Of a stretch of 64,000 nt of DNA, positions 52,681 through 64,000 are shown one piece after another. Within the stretch, counting starts at the first letter, position 1. Every line of letters starts with the position of its first letter. Source of the DNA: Ceratodon purpureus. Taxonomy: Eukaryota > Streptophyta > Bryopsida > Pseudoditrichales > Ditrichaceae. The notes under the pieces are model-generated. The model was not told the DNA's origin. It saw nothing but the letters and a program-made list of their open reading frames with translations, and ran no database searches. The DNA lies in NCBI GenBank assembly GCA_014871385.1, contig CM026433.1:7711930-7775929 (forward strand), in the 5' to 3' direction. The translations under genes and the position numbers were made by a program.

Positions 52681-55600
52681 GGCATTAACCATTCTACTGC
52701 ATTTTCATTGTAAGTTAAACCTATCTATTCTTGTCCTACACTAAGAAAAATAGCTCAAATATCAATTTTATTCGTTTCTGATGGTTTTATGCAATTTAAC
52801 TTCTATATACCACTTCTTCTTACTCCACCCCTAAAAAATTCCTTTTCTACCTAACTTAAAACATTTCCTATATTTCAATGCAAAACTCTGTACAGCTTCC
52901 CTGCCAAGCAAGCCACTCGTCAAAGGAATAATTCATTTTCAATCCTAAAGAAGAGAACAATTCTCACTTTCTTTCAGTATCACTTCAAAAAGAATTCAAT
53001 TACATATTTTATTTTATATTTTATTTATGGTTTTTTCAAAAGCAACAGTTTGTTAAATTATTGCAAATCCAAACTCATGAGACTACCATGTCCAGTACAG
53101 TAGTGAGTTAACATAGTCCAAGTTCCAGAAATTCATGACATTTTTGGTCCAGAATCAGACATTCACGAGGTTATTATGTACAGATTCTAGGTCAACATGG
53201 ATGACGTGAAAGTACACAGGATGTACCAAGCTGTACATCCTTTGTTGTGAAATTATGTACCTTCATAATAAGCACCACACTCAATTTGTGACCAGTTTGC
53301 ACGCAAACATTATGCTGGAGAGCAAGAAAAATGAGTGTTCTAATTTGGGTAGTCTTTGATACCTGGAGAGTCGAATTGCAGCCTATGTTTTCTTTGTGGC
53401 TAGAAAACAAATGTGAAATCCTAGTGATTTTGCAAACTCTAAGATAGTGTTTGTTAGGAGGTTCTTATTTCTAAAGTTTGGTCATAATATCTGGACTAAG
53501 TGGGCTTGAGAATTTTTGAGGTCTGAAAGTAGTTTTTCTCTCCCAAAAAAAGAAGTTTTGTTTCAACCACAGTGGAAAAAATAAGATTTTTTTTTTTTAA
53601 TTTTTAATTTTTTTTTCCACAAATAAATTAATGAGACTCTTATTGTAGCAAAAGATTTTGCAAATAAGTTGTATTAATCATTAATTACTTTAAATTTTAA
53701 ATTATTATAATAAAATTTTAGTGAAATTATATGTTCTTATTATTATCATTGCTTTGCATGGGCCATGTCTTTACTATTTGGGTTTATACGAAAACTTTTG
53801 ACAAAATTTTGTAGCCAAAATTTTACAAAGCGTATAAAGTCCAAAATTAGATCTTTTTTGTATTCAACAACTTGTCATAATCTTTTACATCTTAGATTGA
53901 ACTAAGTTTATAAAACATGAACTTGGATTAAAATTTATATCAATTAAAAAATCAAAGTTGAACTTATGATGAAGGAAAAGGAAGAACTTGAAGTTTTAGC
54001 CAAAAAATGACATTGGGTCCAATAGGACTAAATTAGAAAGTAAAAGATATTCTAAATTTTGTAGCAATAATCATAATTTTATTAAATAACATGTTTTGTA
54101 ATGTGATTTTATTGAGATGTCCCTTACTATATCTACTCTAGCTATGCCATTCATTCCTTTTATTAATGTTGACACCAATGGATGGAGGCACGTTTAGACC
54201 ATAACAAAAAATGCTACATACCATAACCATTGTTTTTATTATGAGGTAGTAGCATTTATAATTGTGCAAGAATAATTGCTGATCCTAAATGGACGAATAG
54301 TTAGTGGCAACATGGAAGTAGGTCAAATCAATAAGACTCCTACTTAGATTTTGGTACACTTCCACATAATTTACATAGCTTCCTAGTGTCATTTAGTAAC
54401 TAGATTTCTTACTTTTAAACCTTTGAAAATTTATAGAAAATTTAATACTATTCCAAAAACATGGGTTTTTTTTTTTTTTTTCTTGGTTTGTTTTTATTTT
54501 GTTCGTATTTTTCTACAACTGCCCCATCTTTGAGTATTTTTTTTTTTTTCACATCAACTATGCAATTTTACCAGCAACAAGGCTCCAAAAAGTGGCAGTT
54601 TCCGGTGCTGATACCTCAACCCCCTCCCAACCACCATTCCTGTTCCTATACATGCTGATTCAAGGCCTTATCCCAATTCTCCCCACATGACCTGTTTAAA
54701 CTTGTCTGGAATCCTAAGAGCTCACTGTTGCCCTCCAGATCCATTGACTTCCCCTCAAACAGCGAAGTCTTGCTTTGCAATCAGTCACCGGGTTGACTGA
54801 TTAGGGAGCATGGTGGACCTGGAGGTGAGGATCCGTTAACAAGTATCCCAATCCTCCGAATGACCCCAGCACACCACGTGGAGAATTAGTCATTGTTTCA
54901 AATCTCCAAAAACTGGAACAATGACCATTTTTTGCAGAAAAGTATCACCACTTTCACAAGTCAATGGACTTTCAACGCTTGAGAATCACGTTGAATCCTT
55001 CACATGTCTAAACCTGAAGAAATGGTAACACTTGATGAGTGATTATCAGTTGAATTTGCTCATATTTACAAATTACCATTTGACCTTCTATCCTCTCCTT
55101 CAGATGCTTACTACAGTGTCTTCATTTTGTAGTACAGTAAAACATTTCAAAGTACCTTTGAATTAATTGCCATATTCATTAAGTCGGCCAATCTTGTTTA
55201 TCTTATAAATGAGCCCAACTTGAAAATTAGTATTATGGATACCAGGTTTGATTATGTATATCTCTGGAAGACAAGTAATTTCCTGTGAATCAGTCTCGAA
55301 TGTTAGCAACGGGACAAGATTGTTTCAATATCGTTCTTGAACTTTGGTATCACACTAAACAACACCTAGAAAAACATAAAATACAAAACAATCTTATCGA
55401 AACAGAGACGATGGAACTGGCATGTTTAAAATAATAGAAATAAAGGGAAGTCGGTTAATGAAGTGAGAAGTCCGAAGCTCTCTCTTCAACGAAGACTTGT
55501 GTAAAACGAATTTGGGTTCGACTTCGTTGTACAGAAAACGCTTCCATACGCTGAAGTTAGTATCATGAGTTGGAAGTTTGCGGGAAAATTTTCAAGTTGG

Positions 55601-56914
55601 GCTGATTTATAAGATTAAAAACACGAGAGTTGAAGAGACTTACGAGTCACTACAACACACATTGTTCATTCTGACAACTAAACTTGAAACTTGGAATTTC
55701 TACTAAAGTAGCCAACAGTGGAATTTCTCTATACTGTAGAGAAAGGCCATACGGATATCAAGGAAGGTTGACGTTGAGGAAGTGTTGACAAGTGAATTAT
55801 TATCATTTTATTAAGCTGCATCAGCTTACAAGTTGCTTTCCATCCGGAATCAGAATATCGGCATTTTTGGGTACGACATGGTGTCGTCACCGTACAAATT
55901 TGCGATGCATATTAAGAACTGAAGACCCACTTCAGGTAGTATTATGGCTGTGCAAGTGAAGTAGTCACTTGCGGCAGGCTTCTGAAAGGTACTCTGTGCT
56001 GGTAGATAGCTGATCGTGTTTTGTACGAACTTTGAAACAATCTGCAGTACAAAGGCAGAACTTGACTAGTCTTGTGCACGGACTCAGGTTGCTCTCTCTC
56101 TGTCGGTGCAGCTTTAGTGAACAATTGCAGCTCCGTGCATGCTAGTCCATAGCTGGGAGAGTAGTACAATAGAGCTAGTAAGTGATCGTTAGCTCCATGA
56201 CTGGTTCATGATTGAGGTTCTTGCCTTGTTCTTATTGATCGAGGTAACACTTTTCATTTGATGCTTAAGCTCGATCAGTGCGTCACAGAGATGAATCAAT
56301 GCTTATGATACCATAGAGAAGCTTTTGAAAGGCTTAGGGCAGTTCCTTTTACAACTCCGTTGAGCGAGAATTCTGAAAACCGTATTGTGTTTTATGGTGT
56401 TCCAGATTCTCAATCTAAATGATAACTACTGATTCGAGCTATCGAGCACATCAGGAAGCGTACAATAGATCCACTGGACGATCCACATATTGAAGCAATA
56501 TTCTGCCAAGGTCATTCAATCTTTGAATTTCACAGCGGATGACTTCTTGAGGTAAGCTCAGCTTTTCTCTGTTCTGAATTTGCGTGGGGAATTGACAATT
56601 GACGATGCTAAGTGGTGCTGACATGAATTTTTTCTAGAGAAATTGCAGAGGAATTAACACAATCATGACAAGAATATATGGTGCCGAGATTGGAATCGTG
56701 CTAGTCATCTTCTATTCTAATTTCGTACAGATTTGAGCTACTTGCAAATATAATCGGTTGTAACTCTGTAGACGGAACTAGCTAATTTATTGATTTTGTC
56801 ATTGCCAGTTGCCATATTGACACACCCACATGATCCGTCTTGCAGGATCACGGCGACGCCCAGCTGATCACGACCAGCGGCACATAGGTGTGACTAGTTA
56901 CCAAAGACTTGACG
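52681..56914. other. spacer upstream of the polyphenol oxidase gene
   Basis: AT-rich with T homopolymers near 53589, 54468 and 54538. A more balanced stretch at 54560-54860 and another at 55900-56200 have short frames without motifs. No gene is supported. Confidence 0.5.
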
Positions 56915-59083
56915 ATGTCGAGCTCCAGGAGCTCAGTGGACATGGCTTCTATTGTGGTCTTAATTCTTGCTGTTGTGAGCATCACTCTGACCCTGCAAGT
57001 GGCGGACGCGAAGCCTTTTCCAGCTCCAGATCTGAAGCTCTGCCAAATGGCTTTTAATGACACAAGCGAAAATTGCTGCACACTGCCCTACACAGGGGCG
57101 CCACTCAGGAAATTTGCCTTCAAGCCCGAGCTGCCTATGCGCGTCCGCCAAGCTGCACATCTAGTAGACGACGCATTCATTGCGAAGTATCAAAGGGCGG
57201 TGGAGCTTATGAAGGCACTCCCGGAAACAGATGGCCGGTCATTCGTCGCACAGTATAGACTCCACTGTGCGTACTGCAACAACCATCTCCACTTCCCAGA
57301 GAACGAATACCCGCTGGAGATTCACCAGACCTGGCTGTTCTTCGTGTGGCATCGTCTCTATCTCTACTTCAACGAGCGGATTCTCGCGAAGCTGATCGAG
57401 GATGACACTTTCGCGCTCCCCTACTGGAACTGGGACAACCAGGACGGGACAAATCCTCTGCCCAACGAGATTCCCAAGGTGTGGGCTAGCAATATCACCA
57501 TATTTCCGAACGCTATCAACAAGACATCCTCACTTTTCCACGAAACCCGCAACCCCTGTGCGGGGATCCCGGGGCGAATTGTCGAATTCCAAAACATTCT
57601 CGGCCCATGTCTACCGCAGAACTACACCGAGGTGCGCGCTCAAAGCTCCCATCTCATGTGGACACAAACAGTCTCGGCAGGACCAACGCCCTCGACATGG
57701 CACGGCGCGTCGTACAGGTTCGGCGACTTCGGTGGCGTTGGCATGGGCACTATGGAAGCTCGGCCTCATGGCCCCGTCCACGTCTGGACAAACATCCGTC
57801 AGATGTCGACCAACAAAGACTCCGCCTCTGATCCCATCTTTTTTGGCCACCACGCCAACGTCGACCGCCTCTGGGAACACTGGCTGACTCTCCCCGGGAA
57901 GTACCGCAAGCACATCACCGACCCCGACTACCTCAACACGGCTTTCACTTTCTACGACGAGGATGGCGAGCAAGTTAGCGTCACCGTCAAAGAAGCCCTC
58001 GACCTCAACCTCTTGAGGTAATAGTCTCCCTATCCCTTCACCTCACTAAACTCAAAACTCCAAATCTCTCACCTCAAATCAAATCTAGACATCGTTAAAT
58101 TCTCAGATACACACAACACCATAGTAACTTATCAAGACCAGACTTCCCACTGTAAGCACACAGAATTCCCAAATCTCTATTAATCTCAGATTAAATTCTT
58201 TGTCAAATGTTCACATCAAATCCGTCAATCTGTTCTGATTACGAAAAAACAACATTAGGGTTCAGAAAATTTAGAACAATTAGATCTTCACAGAATTAAA
58301 AGCACACTGTAATGAACTCTCAAATCTCAGTTAATTCTTGCATCCTAGATAAAATCTCAGTTAAAAATTTCATCAAGAGGACATTGAATGATCAACTTTA
58401 AGACACAACAATTAAATTTCTACAAAATTATCTAGTTTCTGAATACTTTCAAGGGACTGAAACCTTGCACTCTAAACCCTAACCCTAGTACTCGAAATCG
58501 TCGATCAATCTTGCAAACTAAAATCTACAATCATGGTTACAGATACAAGTACCAGGAGATGCCAGCGAAGTGGGCGACCCAAGGACTCAACGACCCGACA
58601 TGGACGTTCTGCAGCCCGACGCCAACCCCAGCCGACGACGCAGCGCTAATCGCAGCAACCCCTCGATTCAACGGCTCACTAGCAATCCTGAGCGGTCCAA
58701 CAACATTCAAACTCAAGCGACGTCCAAGCCTGAGCGCGCGTCACGGCGAGGAGATGCTGGAGCTCAAGGCGAAGCTCGACTTCCACACACAACACATGCA
58801 GAACATCTTCGCGTTCCTGCCGAACTCCACGTACCAGAACACGTCGATCGGGTGCATGGAGTTCATCGGGTGCATGTTCTCGATCCCGCACGTCGGCATG
58901 TCGCCGGACCTGAAACCCGAGTTCACGTTCCGGATCGGCATCCGGCGCAAGCTCGAGCTCATGGGCCGCGCCCATCTCAAGGACATCGTCATCACTTTGG
59001 CCGGCGAGAAGTCTGCTCCTCCGATCCCCGGCGAGTCCGGATTCGAGCTCACCAGCGCAAAGATCATCTACTCGAAGAAGTAG
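56915..59083 (+). CDS. secreted polyphenol oxidase (tyrosinase/catechol oxidase), two exons
   Basis: Exons 56915-58017 and 58543-59083 join in phase 2 at TTGAG|GTAATA...TTACAG|A, giving 547 residues. A hydrophobic signal peptide (MASIVVLILAVVSITLTLQV, then ADA) replaces the chloroplast transit peptide of seed-plant enzymes. The type-3 copper centre is complete: CuA H117, H137 and H146, with C121 placed for the Cys-His thioether (HCAYC, IHQTW, WHRLYLYF), and CuB H285, H289 and a histidine of FFGHHANVDRLW. PPO1_DWL-like (ALDLNLLRYKYQEMPAKW) and C-terminal KFDV-like regions follow. It oxidises mono- or diphenols to quinones with oxygen, for defence, browning or wall phenolics. N-glycosylation sequons (NIT, NKT, NYT) suit a secreted protein. 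A second in-frame ATG at 56942 is an equally good start. Exons are much more GC-rich than the surroundings. Confidence 0.96.
58460..58490. repeat. telomere-like CCCTAA motifs in the polyphenol oxidase intron
   Basis: CTAAACCCTAACCCTAG occurs about 60 bases before the 3' splice site. It is two to three plant telomere units, too few to call an interstitial telomere. Confidence 0.5.
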
Positions 59084-60714
59084 ACCATTTCTTGTCGATG
59101 TCGATACTAGAGTTATCTGTAAACTACGTCGACGTCGATGTCTAACCATGCATGGTTAGATTACACAAATTTTTAACCATTATCATGACATCTAGTTTAA
59201 GTTTCGATGATGTTGAAATAAGTTTTTGACATCTAGAATAAGTTTCGATGATGTTGAAATAGTGTAATTGATTTCGATCACTCACGGTTGGGTTGGGCTG
59301 TCACTGATAGACTAGCAACTTTTACAGATAACTCTAGTATGATAAGACCTGTGGACGTTAATTTCATTTCATGGTAGATGTGAGTTAGATTTTTCAGGTG
59401 TTCAGGTAGCTCGGCATAAAATTGTGCTGATTTGGCTGTCTGAGTGGAGTGGTTGTAAGTTGATTTTATTAGTTTTTTGTTGGAGTTTTGTTAGTGTTTA
59501 TGTTTCATAAGGATGACTCGGATGAGAAGGGTTGTTGATGTGCAGCCTGTGAGTGTTTATAATATTATACCATTGCTGCAGTGAAATATTGGTACAGATT
59601 TTATGGTAGGAGGTTTGTGTAGGAGTTTGGAGGAGGGTGCTGTGGATTTGCTCATGGCATTGGTTATTTGGAACAGTTTCAGATTGAATAAAAAACTTTG
59701 GCTGGTTGGCAACTTTGAGTAATTGAGGGTTTATGTGTTTGAGTGATTGTTTTTTTTTTTTGATTGGATTATTGTTGATGGTTTTGTTGATGAGAATGGT
59801 TATTGTGCATCTCTGGGGTTATCGCATGGGTGCATTGTGGGATGATTATGTTGCTTTGTGCAGTGAAATAAGTAAATTGTTTGTGTCAAAAAATAAAACG
59901 AAATAAAATTGATGTTTGTGTGGTGTAACATGTAACAGTACTGGGGGAATTGTTTTTTTCAACAATGGGTGATGGAAAGTAACTATAATTTGTAATGGTA
60001 CGGTGGTTTTAGATCTTGTGTAATAAGATGACATGATTTCATGGAACTAGAATTATGGATTCTTGGAGAAAATTCCTCCTTGTATCCAAATTCATGAAAT
60101 AGTTGTTTATGATAAATATAAGTTCTGCAAAGATTCTTAACTTCTTCACTAAGAGCATACCCAAAACTTTCAATTAATTTATGGAAAATTTACGAATGAA
60201 TGTAGGAAATAATAATGGATTTAGATAGTGTGGTAGTTTTGATACTCATCTTTCATGACATCTTTTTTTTATTTTTATCCTTTTATAGAAAAGTGATTTA
60301 ATAAATAATAGACAAGGATGGTGGGTTGTATTTAAAAATTGTAGTGAGGGTTCTTTGAATCATTTGGAAGTTTTTAATATATTTAAAATGACATTTGGTA
60401 CATAGGTACAAGTTTGGTAAAAATGTTTGAAAGTGAATGAAATTAAATAATAATTTAGAAATATTCATTTACAATTATAAAAAATATGTAAAATCTATGG
60501 ATATTATAAACCCTAAGACTTAAGGTTGAAATTTATATGAAAAATCATTCCATGCTTAAGTTTTAGATTAAAATTTAGTAGCAAAATTAATGAATAGATT
60601 TGCTCTAAGAGATTTTGTACATATGAAATTGATATTTTAGGTCTTTTATCAAATTAATTTTTAAGCTTCCATTATAAATAATTACAAAGAACAAATCAAG
60701 CTCAAGCAACCATC
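59084..60714. other. spacer after the polyphenol oxidase gene
   Basis: It holds the 3' untranslated region, then T- and A-rich DNA. Two short direct copies of TAAGTTTCGATGATGTTGAA lie at about 59198 and 59230. No gene is supported. Confidence 0.5.
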
Positions 60715-63195
60715 ATGGGTTCCAATGGAATGCATTTACAAGTAAGTAATTCATATGAAAATTTAAAGTCTTATCAATTGTATAATTGAATTGCAAATTT
60801 AAATTATTATATTTATTGAATACAATTAAAATAAAATAAATCAAATTTAATTACATAATTATAGTTATAAATGATACAAACAGGTGGAAATAAGAAAGAA
60901 ATTAAACCTTTGGGATTGGAAAACATCTAATATTTATTTGTCGGTCGGAAATGGCCAACAACCTTTGCAATGGTTGGGCTACGTTGCTTGTAATTATGTA
61001 GCTTTTGAAGATGGTAATTATAAATGTCATGTATATTTGAATATATTACAATCATAAAAAGAAACGACCCAAAAAATTCTTATGGAATTATTTTGTTTTT
61101 ATTGTGACGTATTTTCTTAAAAAATACATTTTTTGATTTGGACATAGTATATAATCTTCTTAGGAATAAAACCTAAATGTGAATTTGTATTAAATAGTTT
61201 TATGCTACATGATAATATTCATATAAACAGGTATTGTAACTACAAGGTGTGTTCCACAAGGTGTACTAGTGAAGGTGTGTGCTCTTATTTTTTATTTTTT
61301 AAATAATATTTTTATAATAGTGAGAGAAAATCATTCTATTATAGATTGTAATTGTAAGATGAGAAAATCAAATATGTAATATCAAATAAATGTATTTTCA
61401 AAATTCAATATATTTTTTCACTCAAAATGTGATTATGAAAAAATAAAATACTTAATTCAATAAATACTTTATAAATAATTATTCTAGGGAAAGCTGGTAG
61501 ACATTGAAAATATCATTAAAGAAACATGTGATGACGGTGAAAAAGTGATTGTTGAATATTCAAGTATGCATTATTTGATTCATCTCGTAATTTTTTAATC
61601 ATCTCGTAAAGTTTTAATCATTTTAATTTGATAATGTATATTATTTGAAAGTCTATTTGAGATTAGAAGTAAATCCAAAATAATCATTTTCTATGAAAAA
61701 GAATATCTATTCAAAAATTGTGTTTTATATTTTATAAAATCTATAATATGTTGAAACAAATGCATAATTATAACATTTTATTCTTGCATTTTCATTTTTA
61801 AAAGCTGGTTTTTCAAGTCAAGGTGTTTTGTTCACAAATTCTAATTGGAATGGTTGATGATTTGGTTTTTAAGCTTGTAAAATACTCATGTGGTACCTTA
61901 AGAAAACTTATGTACTTTTACCTACATCTATCAAGTTTTTAAAAAATAAAAAAATCCCATAATAAAAATTAAATCAAAACAATATTAGTCAATGTGACTA
62001 TGGATTATAGTAATTTCCATGTAGAATTTTGGTCAAAATCTAGATTAAATAATAGAAAGATTTCATTTTGATTATAAATATATTTTATCCAATATTCCTT
62101 GATAAAAGATATACATAAATAATCGATTTCACATATGTCACATATTTCACAGATTTCACATATTTCACATATTTCATGTCTTTTAAATTCATAAAATTTT
62201 AGTCAAAATTTCATACCACATGGCTATTTACTTTTAGTACTAAAATTTATTCTAAAATATATATACGTGGCAAACTTTTAAAAGAAAAAATTGAATGTAA
62301 TTGTGACCATCTTCACATAATTCAAATATCATTTTGCAAAATTAACATTAAGTTAATTTTGAAGTGTATAAATCATCAATCAGATTATCTTTACAATGAC
62401 ATATCACGAACAACATATACAATACAAATGGTTTTGTATTTATATTGCAGAATGTATTCATCTTTATGTTTTGTTATTTTAGAACTATTATGTCAACCAA
62501 AAATTTAAGAAATATATGTACCCATTTTCATAAAATTTAAAGAATCTTTTATATTTTATAGTAAATAAAAAGAGATATAAAATGATATCACACAAATAGT
62601 ATTTTTTTTCAAAATATCAATACATTGTATAAACAAAAAACATTTGAAAACGTATCAAACTCATTTTAATGAATAAGAATTGTCATAAAATCATCGAAAA
62701 ATGAGATTTATAATTTTGAAATGATATACATATTACATAAATTCATCAGATTAACGAAATTCTATTTTCCATTTTAGATGGCCCAGAAGCTTTTACACAA
62801 TGTTGGGAAGGACGAATTTCAGAAGGAGACAAAAGAATGAGAAACTCTCTTATAAAAGTTGGTATAAATTCTATACTAAATACATAGTTATTGATTTTCA
62901 GGGCCCAAATTTATATTTAATAACTTATTCATCCCTACAAAATGAAATGGAAAAATACGTATAAATTTAGAAGTACAATGATTAGATTTTACATTGAAGT
63001 TAAGTTATTTGATTTTATAAGTGTAAATTGTTGATAAATTTCTAATATATTTCTTGAACTATTTTAGGATATGATCTTGGTGACAATGATGAAATGTTTG
63101 ACTTGATCAATGAAGTTGATGCTTTGGTTACAAGAGTTGTTAATTTAATATACGACGTGGTAGAAGAAGTGGATGTACTACTTCATGGAAAAAAA
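60715..63195 (+). CDS. unknown protein, at least six small exons, probably incomplete at the window edge
   Basis: Exons 60715-60741, 60884-61013, 61231-61274, 61488-61563, 62778-62861 and 63068-63195 all have GT-AG borders and matching phases (0, 1, 0, 1, 1), encoding 163 residues. It begins MGSNGMHLQ and includes LNLWDWKTSNIYLSVGNG, LQWLGYVACNYVAFEDG, RCVPQGVLVKGKLVDIENI, TQCWEGRISEGDKRMRN and VGYDLGDNDEMFDLINEVDA. It ends in an acidic, helical stretch (LIYDVVEEVDVLLHGKK). The last exon ends at a GTATAC donor, and no further exon is evident before the window ends. I do not recognise the family. There is no signal peptide or membrane segment. Exons are 27-130 bases, so each is too short to stand out as an open frame; the evidence is the run of six phase-compatible junctions and protein-like composition against very AT-rich introns. 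Confidence 0.65.
62133..62180. repeat. nonamer tandem repeat (CATATTTCA)n inside an intron
   Basis: About five imperfect copies of CATATTTCA. They lie in the 1.2-kb intron between exons 4 and 5 of the unknown gene. Confidence 0.7.
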
Positions 63196-64000
63196 GTATA
63201 CACCTTTCCTACATTTCAAGTTTAATGTATTAAGATTAATATCATCTCCAAATGCCATAAGTGATTAAAATATATATCTATTTTAAATAATTCTCAAATA
63301 ATTATTATGATATATTCTAATTGACAAAAAAACCTTCAAATATAATATATCAGAGAAAAGAATCAATTATTTTATTAAAAGGAAAAGTAACAACATATAA
63401 TGCTTATTAGATTGAATTGTTTCCATATTTATAAAACTATTATACTACAAAATTACTATATACACTTGATCGTCAATTATACACGCTTGCGTGGAAAAAA
63501 CCTGCTTGTCAATTATACACACTTGTCAAAACTACCCACTTATTAAAAAAATAAAAAGATTTTGTTTATACATATATCATGTACCATTAAAAGTATTAGA
63601 ATATGGATAAAGATAATTTACTCAAATTTGATATTTAAATTTTTAAGAATTTTTGAATCATTTTAGAATCACAAAATTATTTGTCATTAACCTTGATATG
63701 TAATAATCTTATGATAAATTTAGTCTACCACATTACAATTAATCAACAAACAAAGAAAAAACTTAAAGGAAAATAGTGATTAAATGTTCATATCTATTCC
63801 TAAATTCATTATAAGATATTCAATTTGTGTATTTCACATATACAAAAAAAAAAAATAAAAAAAAAAATAAAAATTACTAAAAAAATTTAAAATTTAAAAA
63901 AAATTTAAAAATTGAAATCTTGCATTGATAGTATATTCAGAAAAAAATAAAAAAACAAAAAACAAAAATTTAATTTAATTATTATTTTTTTAATAAAAAA
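63196..64000. other. AT-rich end of window
   Basis: Extremely AT-rich with long A runs from 63840. No exon of the upstream gene was found here. Confidence 0.5.

Overview
This is nuclear DNA of a land plant, most likely a bryophyte; a liverwort is my best guess, from gene content only. Genes have GT-AG introns. The recognisable genes are plant ones: a class III peroxidase, a DUO1-type R2R3-MYB (a sperm-lineage regulator), a plastid NADPH-thioredoxin reductase C, and a polyphenol oxidase with a secretory leader instead of the usual plastid transit peptide. Long stretches are very AT-rich, and the gene-poor parts are filled with DNA transposon debris.

Layout. 1-6.4 kb: a degenerate minisatellite, a tRNA-His(GUG) on the minus strand, AT-rich spacer and a TIR element (about 5558-6408). 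6.85-8.76 kb: two-exon class III peroxidase with a TATA box and a poly(A) signal. 10131-23966: a 13.8-kb CACTA (En/Spm) transposon with matching termini and a TCT target duplication. It carries a minus-strand TnpA-like gene (11105-14833), an apparently intact six-exon Tnp2 transposase (16184-22214) and, unusually, a third intact three-exon gene whose product ends in a BRCT-like domain (22631-23349). 25.2-25.8 kb: a single-exon BTB/POZ gene (minus). 27-36.3 kb: a repeat-rich block with a second TIR element, a PIF/Harbinger MITE, a fragment of a Ty1/copia element, a broken two-exon relic of an ATRX-type ADD zinc-finger gene, and repeats in direct and inverted copies.

36731-38969: four-exon DUO1-like MYB (minus) inside AT-rich DNA, with about 5 kb of gene-free sequence upstream. 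44594-49299: ten-exon NTRC (plus). 49.3-56.9 kb: gene-poor, with two foldback elements. 56915-59083: two-exon polyphenol oxidase (plus). 60715 to at least 63195: a six-exon gene of unknown function with tiny exons in very AT-rich introns, probably continuing past the window.

The host genes do not form one pathway. They are unrelated single genes (cell-wall/redox enzymes, a plastid redox enzyme, a germline regulator) separated by repeats. The coherent multigene unit is the CACTA element. Its termini, duplication and transposase reading frame are intact, so it looks young and possibly autonomous. Its BRCT gene is the best candidate here for something not previously described. All gene models rest on reading splice sites and frames by eye; no search was run.
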